DNA of 64,000 nucleotides from positions 496,001-560,000 of the forward strand of contig CALMED010000002.1 of assembly GCA_937862815.1 (NCBI GenBank), given 5' to 3'. The position numbers were made by a program, and so were the translations under genes. Shown here one piece after another: positions 1 through 8,830 of this stretch. The notes under the pieces were generated by a model, which did no database searches, had not been told where the DNA came from, and saw nothing but the letters and a program-made list of their open reading frames with translations. The DNA is from an uncultured Chitinophagaceae bacterium. GTDB lineage: Bacteria > Bacteroidota > Bacteroidia > Chitinophagales > Chitinophagaceae. The first letter of the stretch is position 1, and the number at the start of each line of letters is the position of its first letter.

Positions 1-219
1 GGGGTGGACGATGTGGGCGTGGTGAGCAAGATCACCAACCTTATTTCCGGCGATCTGCGCCTCAATATCAGTGCCATCACCATCGAGGCACGGGAAGGTC
101 TGTTTGAAGGAAACATCAAGTTATTTGTACACGACAAAGACGAACTGGATGAACTGGTGCAGCGCCTGCTTCAGTTGCCCGGCATCCAGAAAGTGGAGCG
201 CTTCGATACCGAGCAATAA
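1..219 (+). CDS. RelA/SpoT-family (p)ppGpp synthetase/hydrolase, C-terminal ACT domain (5' truncated by window)
   Basis: Only the last 72 codons are present; the gene begins before the window. The residues form an ACT regulatory domain: a start like GVDDVGVVSKITNLIS, the strand ISAITIEAREGLFEGNIKLFV, and the end LPGIQKVERFD. This is how bifunctional Rel/SpoT proteins end. The family makes and degrades the stringent-response alarmone, and the ACT domain transmits regulatory signals to the catalytic half. The catalytic domains are not visible, so synthetase-only and bifunctional forms cannot be told apart. purA follows on the same strand after 94 bp. Confidence 0.85.
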   Translation, partial: GVDDVGVVSKITNLISGDLRLNISAITIEAREGLFEGNIKLFVHDKDELDELVQRLLQLPGIQKVERFDTEQ

Positions 220-268
220 TTCTCTCCCGATTTTTTGTTTTTCTGCGGGAAGCGCCTGGGCTTTGGCT

Positions 269-276
269 TATTTTTG
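269..276 (+). promoter_or_regulatory. Candidate -7 element for purA
   Basis: TATTTTTG matches the Bacteroidota -7 consensus TAnnTTTG and lies 37 bp before the purA ATG, giving a leader of about 30 nt. No TTTG sits at the usual -33 spacing (the nearest are at 234 and 262), so only half of the promoter is convincing. Confidence 0.4.
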
Positions 277-313
277 CGCCGTTCCAATGTAATATACCCG
301 AATAAAAAATACT

Positions 314-1582
314 ATGGTAGACGTAATTCTGGGCCTCCAGTGGGGCGACGAAGGCAAAGGCAAGATTGTAGACTTTTTTGCACCCCGCTACGAAGTCATT
401 GCCCGCTTCCAGGGCGGACCCAACGCCGGGCATACCCTGTACGTGAACGGCGAAAAAGTGGTGCTGCACCAGATACCCAGCGGTATCTTTCATAAAGGCA
501 TCATCAACCTGATTGGCAATGGCGTGGTGCTGGACCCGGTTACCCTGAAGAAAGAGTGCGAAAAAGTGGCCGGCATGGGCGTGGACGTAAAAACGAACCT
601 TTTCATTGCTAATCGTACCAACATCATCGTACCCACTCACCGGGCACTCGACAAGGCGGCAGAGCTGGCCAAAGGCGACGAAAAAATCGGGTCCACCCTC
701 AAGGGAATCGGGCCCGCTTACATGGATAAAACCGGCCGAAACGCCCTGCGGGTGGGCGACCTGCTCCGCAGTGATTTTGAAGAAGCGTACGGTAAACTCC
801 GTAACAAGCACCTTCAGCTGCTGGGTAACTACGATTTCTCCGAAGACATTTCCCAGTGGGAAGCCGAGTTCTTTGAAGCGGTTGCCTTCCTCAAAGAGCT
901 CAACATTGTGAACGGAGAATACTTTATCAACCAACAGTTGCAGGAGGGCAAACGGGTGCTGGCCGAAGGTGCCCAGGGCAGCATGCTGGATGTTGATTTT
1001 GGCACCTTCCCCTTTGTAACTTCTTCCAATACGATCTCTGCCGGCGTATGTACCGGCCTGGGCATTTCACCCAAACAGATCGGCGAAATCATCGGCGTCA
1101 CCAAGGCTTACTGCACCCGCGTGGGCAGCGGACCCTTCCCCACCGAACTCTTTGACTCCACTGGCGATGAACTCCGGAAAATCGGGCACGAATTTGGTGC
1201 CACTACGGGGCGCCCCCGTCGTTGCGGGTGGATGGACCTGGTGGCCTTACGCTTTGCCTGCATGATCAACGGGGTGACCCAGATCGTGATGACCAAGGCC
1301 GACGTGCTGGATTCCTTCAAGGAATTACAGGTGTGTACCTCCTACCTGCACAATGGCACCGAGACGCAGGAAGTGCCTTACCAGATGAGCCAGGCCGACC
1401 TGGTGCCTGTTTACCAGCGTTTTAGCGGCTGGAGCCGGCCGGTGGCCACCTGTACATCGCTGGACGAACTGCCTGCGGAAATGAACACCTACCTGGCTTT
1501 TATTCACCAGTACCTGGGCGTGGAAGTGCGGTATGTATCCAACGGCCCGGGCCGGGACCAGATCCTGTATCCCCAGCTGTAA
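314..1582 (+). CDS. purA: Adenylosuccinate synthetase
   Basis: This cytosolic enzyme joins IMP and aspartate with GTP hydrolysis, the first committed step to AMP. The 422-residue protein is full length for the family. The phosphate-binding loop GLQWGDEGKGK occupies residues 7-17 with catalytic Asp12, and GPNAGHT at 35-41 supplies the catalytic His40. The IMP/GTP signatures KGIGPAYMDKTGR (about 130) and TTGRPRRCGWMD (about 300) are also present. The ATG is the only sensible start because the P-loop begins at once. It stands alone between rel and an acidic-protein gene, and purine supply beside an alarmone enzyme is functionally reasonable. Confidence 0.97.
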   Translation: MVDVILGLQWGDEGKGKIVDFFAPRYEVIARFQGGPNAGHTLYVNGEKVVLHQIPSGIFHKGIINLIGNGVVLDPVTLKKECEKVAGMGVDVKTNLFIANRTNIIVPTHRALDKAAELAKGDEKIGSTLKGIGPAYMDKTGRNALRVGDLLRSDFEEAYGKLRNKHLQLLGNYDFSEDISQWEAEFFEAVAFLKELNIVNGEYFINQQLQEGKRVLAEGAQGSMLDVDFGTFPFVTSSNTISAGVCTGLGISPKQIGEIIGVTKAYCTRVGSGPFPTELFDSTGDELRKIGHEFGATTGRPRRCGWMDLVALRFACMINGVTQIVMTKADVLDSFKELQVCTSYLHNGTETQEVPYQMSQADLVPVYQRFSGWSRPVATCTSLDELPAEMNTYLAFIHQYLGVEVRYVSNGPGRDQILYPQL

Positions 1583-1665
1583 ACGGCACACCTGCAGGTT
1601 TTAAAAAAAAAAGTTTGGTCATTTAAAAAAGCCGTTGAAATTTTACACCACAAGTTTGATCAGCT

Positions 1666-2079
1666 ATGGCAAAGTCAATCAAAAAAGCAAATCCGGTTTC
1701 CGCTTCCAAAAAGGAAGAAGTGAATAAACCCGCGCCCAAACCGAAAAAGCAACAGGAAGAGGAGGAAGAAGACGATGATCCTGAAAGCGAAGAGGAGTCT
1801 GTTGTAACCAAAGGAGGCAAGGTGGCAGCCACCCGCTCCAAAGCATCCGAAGACGACGAGGAGGAAGAGGCGGAGGAAGAGGACGACGATTGGAACAAGA
1901 GTGAAGACGATGATTACGATCCCGATTTTGAAGAGTTCGATCTTCCCAAATCCAAAGGGAAAAGCGGCGGCAAGAAAAAAGGCGAAGAGGAAGATGATGA
2001 GTTCAAATTTGACGACGACTTCAAAGAGTTTGATCTCATGGGGGGCGATGATTTTGATGACGATGATGATGACTTTTAA
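1666..2079 (+). CDS. Highly acidic, low-complexity protein of unknown function
   Basis: The 137 residues are almost entirely Asp, Glu, Lys and Ser. A basic N-terminus of about 35 residues rich in Lys and Pro precedes long acidic runs, ending in DDDDDDF. Two copies of a short motif stand out, DPDFEEFDL near residue 94 and DDDFKEFDL near 117, the only hydrophobic islands. No signal peptide or membrane segment is seen. It is probably intrinsically disordered and could bind basic proteins or nucleic-acid-binding partners, but no function can be assigned. Codon usage looks like the neighbours. Its stop overlaps an upstream in-frame ATG of the pabB reading frame (TAATG). Confidence 0.7.
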   Translation: MAKSIKKANPVSASKKEEVNKPAPKPKKQQEEEEEDDDPESEEESVVTKGGKVAATRSKASEDDEEEEAEEEDDDWNKSEDDDYDPDFEEFDLPKSKGKSGGKKKGEEEDDEFKFDDDFKEFDLMGGDDFDDDDDDF

Positions 2080-2144
2080 TGAACGCATCCAACCGGATTT
2101 TCAGGACGTTTCCTGTTGATAACACAGAACTAATCAAGTGGCAA

Positions 2145-3383
2145 ATGTTGAACTGGTGCAACCGGTTCAACATTTGTGCTTTTTTAGACAACCATCGCTA
2201 CCAGTTGCCGGGCCACCGCTACGAATGCCTGGCTGGTTGCGGCAGCCTGGCTTCTGTGCAGGCCCCGTCCGGACAGGCACTGGAGCAACTCCAGGCTTTC
2301 CTGGATGGGCAGACCGACTGGATCTTTGGTCACCTTTCCTACGACCTCAAAAACGAAACCGAAGAACTCGTATCCCGTCACACCGACCGCATCGGCTTTC
2401 CCGACCTGCAGTTCTTTGTGCCCCGCTATGTACTGCAGCTCAATGAGCAGGCACTGACCATCGGAACCACCACCGGCGATCACGAGGCCGTGTGGCAGCA
2501 GATCCGGCAGGAGCAGGTTGCTTCTGGCAGCAATACCCCTCCGTTGGAAATACGGGAGCGGATGAGCCGCGAAGCGTACCTGGCCGCCATCCGGCAGGTG
2601 CAGCAGCGCATTCTGCGGGGCGATTGCTACGAACTGAACTATTGCATGGAGTACTATGCCCAGGCGCCCGCCCTGGAGCCGCAGGCGGTGTATCGCTCGC
2701 TGACGTGTCTTTCTCCCAACCCATTTTCTGCCTTCTACCGCCTTGGATCCTCCTTTCTGCTCTGTGCCAGCCCGGAACGGTTTCTGAAACGCGAAGGCGA
2801 TCAGCTGCTTTCGCAACCCATCAAGGGAACCGAACGGCGCAACCTGGCCGATCCGCTGGCCGATGAACAACTCCGGCAGGAACTGCTGCACAGTCCCAAA
2901 GAGCGCAGCGAAAATGTGATGGTGGTGGACCTCGTGCGCAACGATCTCAGCAGGGTGTGTACCCGGGGCTCCGTTACCGTGGATGAGCTTTTTGGCATTT
3001 ACAGTTTTCCGCAGTTGCACCAGATGATTTCCACCGTGCGGGGCAGCCTGCTGCCGGGAACACGTTTCACCGACATCATCCGCGCCACTTTTCCCATGGG
3101 GAGCATGACCGGCGCTCCCAAGCGCCGGGTGATGGAGCTTATTGATGAGCTTGAGCAGAGCCGGCGGGGACTTTTTTCGGGAGCCGTGGGCTACATCACA
3201 CCTGCGGGTGATTTCGACTTTAATGTCGTCATCCGCAGCATCCTGTACAACCAGGCAACGGGTGATCTGTCATACATGGTGGGCAGCGGTATCACCTGGT
3301 ATGCCGATCCGGAAAAGGAATACGAAGAGTGCCGGCTGAAAGCGGCCGCCATGCAGTCCATCCTGCAGGGGGCAACTTGTTGA
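2145..3383 (+). CDS. pabB: Aminodeoxychorismate synthase component I (chorismate-binding enzyme)
   Basis: The protein aminates chorismate to 4-amino-4-deoxychorismate for folate synthesis. The active-site signature PIKGTERR carries the lysine typical of PabB, where anthranilate synthase has alanine (PIAGT). Other chorismate-binding motifs are ERSENVMVVDLVRNDLSR, FPMGSMTGAPKRRVMELID and GLFSGAVGYITPAGDFDFNV near the C-terminus. I chose the ATG at 2145 (412 aa, starting MLNWCNRFNICAFLDNH). The open frame runs back to 2079, but the extra 22 residues look unlike the family and overlap the preceding stop. The glutaminase partner PabA is not in the window. No recognisable lyase (PabC) is fused. Confidence 0.9.
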   Translation: MLNWCNRFNICAFLDNHRYQLPGHRYECLAGCGSLASVQAPSGQALEQLQAFLDGQTDWIFGHLSYDLKNETEELVSRHTDRIGFPDLQFFVPRYVLQLNEQALTIGTTTGDHEAVWQQIRQEQVASGSNTPPLEIRERMSREAYLAAIRQVQQRILRGDCYELNYCMEYYAQAPALEPQAVYRSLTCLSPNPFSAFYRLGSSFLLCASPERFLKREGDQLLSQPIKGTERRNLADPLADEQLRQELLHSPKERSENVMVVDLVRNDLSRVCTRGSVTVDELFGIYSFPQLHQMISTVRGSLLPGTRFTDIIRATFPMGSMTGAPKRRVMELIDELEQSRRGLFSGAVGYITPAGDFDFNVVIRSILYNQATGDLSYMVGSGITWYADPEKEYEECRLKAAAMQSILQGATC

Positions 3384-3400
3384 TGTGACGATATTGGATA

Positions 3401-4477
3401 TCAGGATCCCTTCCTGCTCTTTTGAACAGGGGGCTTTTTCAGTTCGGGCAGGTCCGATACTTTGGGGTAAATCTCTTTTATCCCTTCTTCTCCGTAAAAA
3501 CGCAGCAGGAGCTGTACACTTTCGCTGAGAATCTGGTAGCGGTTGGCATTGAAGCGTTCCATCTTTTCTTTGGGAAGCCGCAGGTCAAAGGTCTGGTTGC
3601 CCGCCAGTACGGCATCAAAGCCGGGGTTGAGCTGGTTGAAATAAAACAGGTCCACCAGCAGGTGCTTGGCCATCACCACCGAGCTGAACTTACCTGCAAT
3701 GGTTTGAACAGCGATGTTGGGGTCGGTCTTTTCGGGTATTGCCGGTACAGGCGTGCCGGACCCCGCTGTAGTTACACCTCCCTTTCCTTCCATGATGTAA
3801 TGGGTGGCAATGAATTTTTTTACATGGGTGCGGCTTTCTTCCGGCAGATGATACTGCAGTTTCCAGAAGTCGCGGCTGCCCGCTTTGCGGATGGCTGCCT
3901 GCACCCGGGCCGGTCCCCCGTTGTACGCAGCCACTACCAGCAGCCAGTCTTTGAGGTCGCCGTACAGGCTGCTCAGGTACCGGGCGGCCGCATGCGAACT
4001 GCGGAAATAATCGGTGCGCTCGTCGAGCCAGTTATTCACCTGCAGCCCGTTTTCCCGGGCGGTGGCCGGCATCAGCTGCCAGGGGCCCCGGGCACCGGCC
4101 CAGCTGGTAGCCTGGGTATGCAGCCCGCTTTCAATCACGGCCAGGTATTTGAGCTCCCGCGGAAGTCCGTATTGCATCAATACGTTCTCGATGAGTGTGA
4201 AGTAGGGAGTGCCCCAGCTTTTCATTTTTTCCAATCCTTTTCCGTGGCGGGTTAAATAATCCTGTATGAAACCCCAGGCCTGCGGGTGTATCTGCTGATC
4301 GTACGGCAGGGCTGCCGAGAAAGCGGGAGCGGTAAACAGGTTTTTAAATCCGTATTTCTCTACGTTGCCCCCCGAAGTGTCAGTTGCGGACACAACCACG
4401 GTATCACCGGTTGCCGGTTGGGCAACAAGGGGGCCTGCACAGTGCAGCAGCAGACAAAAAATAATAACAGGGCGCAT
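3401..4477 (-). CDS. Secreted lytic transglycosylase, SLT domain (MltD-like)
   Basis: This peptidoglycan-cleaving enzyme has an N-terminal signal peptide (MRPVIIFCLLLHCAGPLVAQ) and an SLT domain. The catalytic glutamate is in AVIESGLHTQATSWAGARGP, followed by QLMPATARENGL and VVAAYNGGPARVQAAI. The C-terminal 130 residues match the tail that follows SLT in MltD-type proteins, but no clear LysM repeat is present. The start at 4477 gives 358 aa and a clean signal peptide; an upstream in-frame start at 4510 would overlap gatA and add a non-signal segment. It lies 32 bp downstream of gatA on the same strand and is probably cotranscribed. Confidence 0.85.
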   Translation of the reverse strand: MRPVIIFCLLLHCAGPLVAQPATGDTVVVSATDTSGGNVEKYGFKNLFTAPAFSAALPYDQQIHPQAWGFIQDYLTRHGKGLEKMKSWGTPYFTLIENVLMQYGLPRELKYLAVIESGLHTQATSWAGARGPWQLMPATARENGLQVNNWLDERTDYFRSSHAAARYLSSLYGDLKDWLLVVAAYNGGPARVQAAIRKAGSRDFWKLQYHLPEESRTHVKKFIATHYIMEGKGGVTTAGSGTPVPAIPEKTDPNIAVQTIAGKFSSVVMAKHLLVDLFYFNQLNPGFDAVLAGNQTFDLRLPKEKMERFNANRYQILSESVQLLLRFYGEEGIKEIYPKVSDLPELKKPPVQKSRKGS

Positions 4478-4509
4478 GAGCGGAGTTTGCGGGTGCGGTG
4501 GAACAAGCA

Positions 4510-5958
4510 TTATGCCTGAACATGGCGGTAGCGCTGCATCCAGTCGCTCCCCAACTGGAGCAAAGATACTTCATCAAAGTGCCGTGCATGCAGCTGCAGT
4601 CCAAAGGGCAACCCATTGCTGTGCCGGTACAGCGGAAGGGCCAGTGCAGGAATGCCCACCAGGTTGGCAAAAACAGTGTAAATATCGGCCAGGTACATTT
4701 CCAGCGGATCATTGGTTTTTTCCCCGATGCGGAAGGCGGTACCCGGCGACACCGGTGACAGCAGGATGTCTATCTCTTTGAAAATGAGGTTGGTATCGTC
4801 CAGCAGTTTGCGGCGTACCTGTTGCGCCTTGGTATAATAGGCATCGAAATAACCGGCGCTCAGTACAAAAGTGCCTAACAGGATGCGCCGCTGCACTTCC
4901 GGGCCAAATCCGTACGACCGGTTAGCCGCGTAAAATTCTGTTAAATCCCCCGGCACCGGCTCCTGCTGCCTGCCGTAGCGTACGCCATCGTAGCGACTCA
5001 GGTTGCTGCTGGCTTCGGCGGTGGTGAGGACATAATAAGTGGGTACGATGTAGTCCATCAAAGCAAAATCCAGTTCCACAACGGTATAGCCATCGGCGCG
5101 GAGCTGTTGCAGCTGCTCCCGGATGCGGGTACCTGTTTCCGGGTCGAGTGAGGGGTGTTCAAGGGCCTGGCGGAAATAGCCAACCACCGGCTTTGCAGCG
5201 GAAGAGCCCGGCAGTTGTGAGTAGGCAGGAACCGGCTCCGGCGACACTGTTGCATCGTAGTCGTCTGCACCGGCAATCACCTCCAGTACCAGGGCTGCGT
5301 CTTCTGTGCTGAGGCTGAGCACGCCAATCTGGTCGAAGCTGGAGCCATAGGCAATCAACCCATGCCGGCTCACCCGGCCATACGTGGGTTTCAGGCCCAC
5401 CACCCCGCAAAAATCGGCCGGTTGCCGTACGGACCCACCGGTATCGCTGCCAAGGCTCACCATGCACAGCCCGGCCTGTACGGCCACCGCCGATCCACCG
5501 GAAGACCCACCGGGCACCCGGTTGGGGTCGGCCGCATTGCGCACCGGGCCATAGGCCGAGTTTTCATTGCTGCTGCCCATGGCAAACTCATCGCAGTTGT
5601 TGCTGCCGATGATGATAGCTTCTTCGGCCAGCAGCCGTTCCACGGCCGTGGCATGGTACTGTGCCGTGAAGCCATCGAGGATGCGGGAAGCGGCACCCAG
5701 GGGGTGGTGCCGGTAGCTGATAACGTCTTTCAGCGTAACCACCACTCCGTGGAGCTTACCCATGGGTTGCCCCTGTTCACGCCGGGCATCCAGTTCGCGG
5801 GCCCGTTGCAGGGCTTCCTCTTCGTAGTGGTACAGCAGGGCGTTAAGGGATACCTGCTCCCGGATGCGCTGGCTGTAATGCAGCACGGCCTCCGTGCAGG
5901 AGGTCGTGCGGGAATGAAGTTGACGGTGGTAATCGGCTATGTTGCTGAACGAAAACAA
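4510..5958 (-). CDS. gatA: Glutamyl-tRNA(Gln)/aspartyl-tRNA(Asn) amidotransferase subunit A
   Basis: The amidase subunit of GatCAB hydrolyses glutamine and supplies ammonia to convert misacylated Glu-tRNA(Gln). The 482 residues are family length. The Ser-cisSer-Lys triad is visible at Lys77 (VVTLKDVIS), Ser152 (PGGSSGGSA) and Ser176 (GSDTGGSVRQPA), near-identical spacing to characterised GatA. The GatA-type run GSNNCDEFAMGSSNENSAYG at 118-137 separates it from generic amidases. gatB and gatC are not adjacent. Upstream on the same strand lies tatA (53 bp gap). Confidence 0.94.
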   Translation of the reverse strand: MFSFSNIADYHRQLHSRTTSCTEAVLHYSQRIREQVSLNALLYHYEEEALQRARELDARREQGQPMGKLHGVVVTLKDVISYRHHPLGAASRILDGFTAQYHATAVERLLAEEAIIIGSNNCDEFAMGSSNENSAYGPVRNAADPNRVPGGSSGGSAVAVQAGLCMVSLGSDTGGSVRQPADFCGVVGLKPTYGRVSRHGLIAYGSSFDQIGVLSLSTEDAALVLEVIAGADDYDATVSPEPVPAYSQLPGSSAAKPVVGYFRQALEHPSLDPETGTRIREQLQQLRADGYTVVELDFALMDYIVPTYYVLTTAEASSNLSRYDGVRYGRQQEPVPGDLTEFYAANRSYGFGPEVQRRILLGTFVLSAGYFDAYYTKAQQVRRKLLDDTNLIFKEIDILLSPVSPGTAFRIGEKTNDPLEMYLADIYTVFANLVGIPALALPLYRHSNGLPFGLQLHARHFDEVSLLQLGSDWMQRYRHVQA

Positions 5959-6011
5959 AAGGGTGTTGCTTCAACCGGTGAAGAAAAGGCAGGAAATGAA
6001 ACGCGGCGGCA

Positions 6012-6221
6012 TTACTTGGTTTCGGTAGTGCTTTCGGTCGCTCCTTCCTCAATTTCCTTGCGCACGGTATTCTTGGCATCGTTGAATTCCCGGATGCCCT
6101 TGCCCAGGCCCCGCATCAGTTCAGGAATCTTACGTCCGCCGAAAAGCAGAAGGATAATGATGGCGATAATGATGATTTCCTGCGTACCTACTACGCCTAA
6201 AAGCATGGAGTGAACGTTCAT
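6012..6221 (-). CDS. tatA: Sec-independent translocase protein TatA/E
   Basis: This 69-residue protein has the TatA plan: a short N-terminus, one membrane helix (QEIIIIAIIILLLF), the hinge GGRKIPELMRGLGKGIREF, then an amphipathic helix and a charged, Thr/Glu-rich tail. TatA oligomers form the twin-arginine translocation pore for folded proteins. Start 6221 (MNVHSMLLGVVG) is preferred; 6206 is also possible. The -7-like TACCTTTA at 6240-6247 on this strand suggests a promoter about 20 bp upstream. No tatC is in the window, which is common in Bacteroidota where tat genes are scattered. Confidence 0.9.
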   Translation of the reverse strand: MNVHSMLLGVVGTQEIIIIAIIILLLFGGRKIPELMRGLGKGIREFNDAKNTVRKEIEEGATESTTETK

Positions 6222-6273
6222 ATTTTCATATTTACAGTGTAAAGGTACACCGATTTCAGGGAGTTGCTGCAAT

Positions 6274-6300
6274 AAAAAAACCTTCCGGTGAGGAAGGTTT
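6274..6300 (-). terminator. Rho-independent terminator downstream of the small lipoprotein gene
   Basis: Reading leftward, a 9-bp perfect stem (AAACCTTCC/GGAAGGTTT, loop of 5) is followed by a run of seven T. It starts 26 bp after the stop of the 41-codon gene at 6326-6451, supporting that gene as a separate transcript. Confidence 0.85.
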
Positions 6301-6325
6301 CCAATTTGTTGAATGCCCGTACGCC

Positions 6326-6451
6326 TCAGCGAACGAACTGCTTGCCACACTTACCGGCTTTGCCGTTGGCAGCCTGGTACGGAGAAATTCCGCGGCTGCA
6401 GGACATGAGCAGGAAAGTAAGAAAAGCGAAAGCCACCAATAATTTTTTCAT
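6326..6451 (-). CDS. Small secreted lipoprotein, 41 aa
   Basis: The short frame encodes a Lys-rich start, a hydrophobic helix and a lipobox ending in Cys18 (FLLMSC), then about 23 residues: SRGISPYQAANGKAGKCGKQ and a short FVR end. The lipid-anchored peptide would be tiny and basic with one extra cysteine. I recall similar short lipoproteins with a SPYxAANGKAxCG signature in related Bacteroidota, but this is memory and not a search. Support here comes from the clean lipobox, the following terminator and its isolation between rplS and tatA. The function is unknown. Confidence 0.65.
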   Translation of the reverse strand: MKKLLVAFAFLTFLLMSCSRGISPYQAANGKAGKCGKQFVR

Positions 6452-6592
6452 GATCGAAACGGAACGTTTTGACGTTTACAAATGATTTTGTTTCGATAGG
6501 AATGGATCGGAAACGGCTTTCGTAGGAGAAGGAGGTGGGTGCTGTTCGCAGTAGGAATGTAAATGTATGCAAATTCCGGGCCAAATAAAAAG

Positions 6593-6620
6593 AAAAAAGC
6601 AGGAAAATTTCCTGCTTTTT
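6593..6620 (-). terminator. Rho-independent terminator of rplS
   Basis: An almost perfect hairpin (GCAGGAAA/TTTCCTGC, extended by A/T pairs) has T tracts on both strands. It lies 24 bp past the rplS stop and could work in both directions. Confidence 0.85.
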
Positions 6621-6644
6621 ATCATAAAATCGTTCCTTGCCTGC

Positions 6645-6998
6645 TTATTTCATGCGTTTTTCCTTGATACGGGCGCTCTTACCGCTCCGCTCGCGGAGGT
6701 AGTACAACTTGGCGCGGCTAACCTTACCAACCTTGTTGAGGGTTACGGAGTCGATGTTGGGGGAGTTAACCGGGAAGGTACGCTCCACGCCTACGCCGTC
6801 GGAGATTTTGCGGACGGTAAAGGTGGCAGTGGCGCCATTTCCCTGACGTTTGATCACATCTCCGCGGAAGCTCTGGATCCGCTCTTTACCACCCTCGATG
6901 ATTTTATAGTTTACGGTAACGTTGTCACCTGCTTTGAAGGCAGGAAACTCCTTTTTTACCGTCAGTTGCTCGTGTACAAAAGCGATAGCAGCGTTCAT
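6645..6998 (-). CDS. rplS: 50S ribosomal protein L19
   Basis: This large-subunit protein sits at the 30S-50S interface. The 117 residues include the L19 signatures [57 protein letters not shown] and [22 protein letters not shown]. The ATG at 6998 ([11 protein letters not shown]) is chosen over an in-frame start 24 bp upstream because L19 proteins begin there. It has its own candidate promoter (7020-7027) and terminator, so it is probably monocistronic. trmD and rimM, its partners in many bacteria, are not adjacent. Confidence 0.97.
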   Translation of the reverse strand: MNAAIAFVHEQLTVKKEFPAFKAGDNVTVNYKIIEGGKERIQSFRGDVIKRQGNGATATFTVRKISDGVGVERTFPVNSPNIDSVTLNKVGKVSRAKLYYLRERSGKSARIKEKRMK

Positions 6999-7019
6999 GA
7001 CTCTGTTTTTTTGGGACGG

Positions 7020-7027
7020 CAAAGGTA
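7020..7027 (-). promoter_or_regulatory. Candidate -7 element for rplS
   Basis: On the minus strand TACCTTTG is a perfect match to TAnnTTTG, 22 bp before the rplS ATG. No TTTG is found at the -33 spacing, as often happens at ribosomal protein genes. Confidence 0.5.
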
Positions 7028-7067
7028 GGGTATATTTTGAAATTTACCACCTCCACCGCCAAATTAA

Positions 7068-8633
7068 TTATCGGGCTACGTTCACGGCCCGTTTTTCCCG
7101 TATTACAGTTACTTTAATCTGTCCGGGGTACACCATTTCTGTCTGGATTTTCTGGGCCATTTCAAAACTCAGTTTGTCGGATTCGGAGTCGGTAACCTTG
7201 TCGGCTTCCACAATCACCCGCAGTTCACGGCCGGCCTGGATGGCATACGCTTTTTCCACCCCGGAATAGCTCATGGCCAGGGTTTCCAGGTCCTTGATCC
7301 GCTGGATGTACTGCTGCATGATTTCGCGGCGGGCACCCGGGCGGGCGCCGCTGATGGCATCGCAGGCCTGGATGATGGGGGAGATCACATATTGCATCTC
7401 CATCTCATCGTGGTGGGCGCCGATGGCATTCACCACGGCCGGGTTTTCCCCGTATTTCTCGGCCAGTTTGGCCCCCAGCAGGGCGTGGCTCAGTTCGGTT
7501 TCTTCGTCGGGCACTTTGCCGATGTCGTGCAGCAGGCCGGCCCGCTTGGCCAGCTTGGCGTTGAGACCCAGCTCGGAAGCCATGATGGCGCAGAGGTTGG
7601 CTGTTTCGCGGCTGTGCATCAGCAGGTTCTGGCCGTAGGAGGAGCGGAAGCGCATCCGTCCCACCATGCGCACCAGTTCTTTGTGCAGTCCGTGGATGCC
7701 CAGTTCAATGACGGTACGCTCACCAATTTCCATCACCTGCTCTTCCAGCTGGCGGCGGGTTTTTTCCACCACTTCTTCAATGCGGGCGGGGTGTATCCGG
7801 CCGTCGGCTACCAGGCGCTGAAGGCTGAGACGGGCCACCTCGCGGCGCAGGGGGTCAAACGACGACAGGAGGATGGCTTCGGGTGTATCGTCCACAATCA
7901 GGTCCACCCCGGTGGCAGCTTCAATGGCCCGGATGTTACGGCCTTCCCGTCCAATGATCTGGCCCTTCACTTCGTCGGTCTCCAGATTAAACACGGTAAC
8001 CGTGTTTTCAATGGTCTGCTCAGCGGCAGTACGCTGGATGGTCTGGATCACAATCTTGCGGGCTTCCTTATTGGCCTTCTGGCGGGCTTCTTCAATGATT
8101 TCCTGCTGGAGCGAAAGGGCCCGTGTCTGGGCTTCCTGCTTCAGGCTTTCCACCAACTGGCCCCGTGCCTCATCGGCACTCAGCCCGGCAATCTTCTCCA
8201 GCCGCCGGATGTGTTCTTCCTGGTGCTTCTCCAGCTCGGTCCGTTTGTGGTTCACCACTTCGATCTGCCGGTTCAGGTTCTCTTTTATGGCCTCGTTTTC
8301 CTTGATCTGCTTGTCGAGGTTATTTTCTTTCTGGTTGATGGACTGTTCCTTTTGCCGGATGCGGTTCTCGGTGTCGTTGATCTTGCGGTTGCGATCCAGG
8401 ATTTCGCGGTCGTGCTCAGCTTTCAGCTGCACAAACTTTTCTTTGGCTTCCAGGGCTTTTTCCTTTTTGATGGTTTCGGCCCGCATTTCGGCCTCTTTTA
8501 CAATCTTTTTTGCCTGTTCTTCGGCTTCTTCGGTCCGTTTTTGCGTATTCTTGGCAAAGATGAACTTGCCGGCTACGATGCCCGCAACAAGGGCAATGGC
8601 GGCAATTATTACATACATAATAATGGGTTCCAT
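7068..8633 (-). CDS. rny: Ribonuclease Y
   Basis: This membrane-anchored endoribonuclease initiates mRNA decay. The 521 residues follow the family order: an N-terminal membrane helix (about 5-25), a long charged coiled coil, a KH domain ([22 protein letters not shown]), and an HD domain with [16 protein letters not shown] and [12 protein letters not shown]. The C-terminus [16 protein letters not shown] is typical. The start at 8633 ([15 protein letters not shown]) puts the helix at the N-terminus. The frame is open to 8843, but that extension would overlap the divergent gene at 8831 and has no membrane segment. Confidence 0.95.
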   Translation of the reverse strand: MEPIIMYVIIAAIALVAGIVAGKFIFAKNTQKRTEEAEEQAKKIVKEAEMRAETIKKEKALEAKEKFVQLKAEHDREILDRNRKINDTENRIRQKEQSINQKENNLDKQIKENEAIKENLNRQIEVVNHKRTELEKHQEEHIRRLEKIAGLSADEARGQLVESLKQEAQTRALSLQQEIIEEARQKANKEARKIVIQTIQRTAAEQTIENTVTVFNLETDEVKGQIIGREGRNIRAIEAATGVDLIVDDTPEAILLSSFDPLRREVARLSLQRLVADGRIHPARIEEVVEKTRRQLEEQVMEIGERTVIELGIHGLHKELVRMVGRMRFRSSYGQNLLMHSRETANLCAIMASELGLNAKLAKRAGLLHDIGKVPDEETELSHALLGAKLAEKYGENPAVVNAIGAHHDEMEMQYVISPIIQACDAISGARPGARREIMQQYIQRIKDLETLAMSYSGVEKAYAIQAGRELRVIVEADKVTDSESDKLSFEMAQKIQTEMVYPGQIKVTVIREKRAVNVAR

Positions 8634-8803
8634 GGTGTGTGTCTGATTTTTTGAGGGTTCGTTCCGCACGGTTCCTTCTGCAGATAGGGCAAACAAGGTC
8701 TGGGGAAAGCGAATGGGCGAAAATACGGAATTTCGGGATGCGCCGGGCCATGCCAGCGGCGGAAGGGACTCAAATTTTAACAACCATTCTGCCGCCCTGC
8801 GGT

Positions 8804-8811
8804 TAGCTTTG
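8804..8811 (+). promoter_or_regulatory. Candidate -7 element for the secreted protein at 8831
   Basis: TAGCTTTG is a perfect TAnnTTTG match 19 bp before the ATG at 8831, implying a very short leader. No TTTG is seen at -33. Confidence 0.5.
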
Positions 8812-8830
8812 CATCCAAAATTAATAACGC

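Noticed and set aside
6593-6620. Possible small RNA between rplS and the lipoprotein gene
   Set aside because: The hairpin is fully explained as the rplS terminator; no separate promoter was seen.
7392-8654. 420-codon open frame on the plus strand
   Set aside because: Antisense to the RNase Y gene; the translation mirrors the coiled-coil codons (Phe/Leu-rich) and has no family features.
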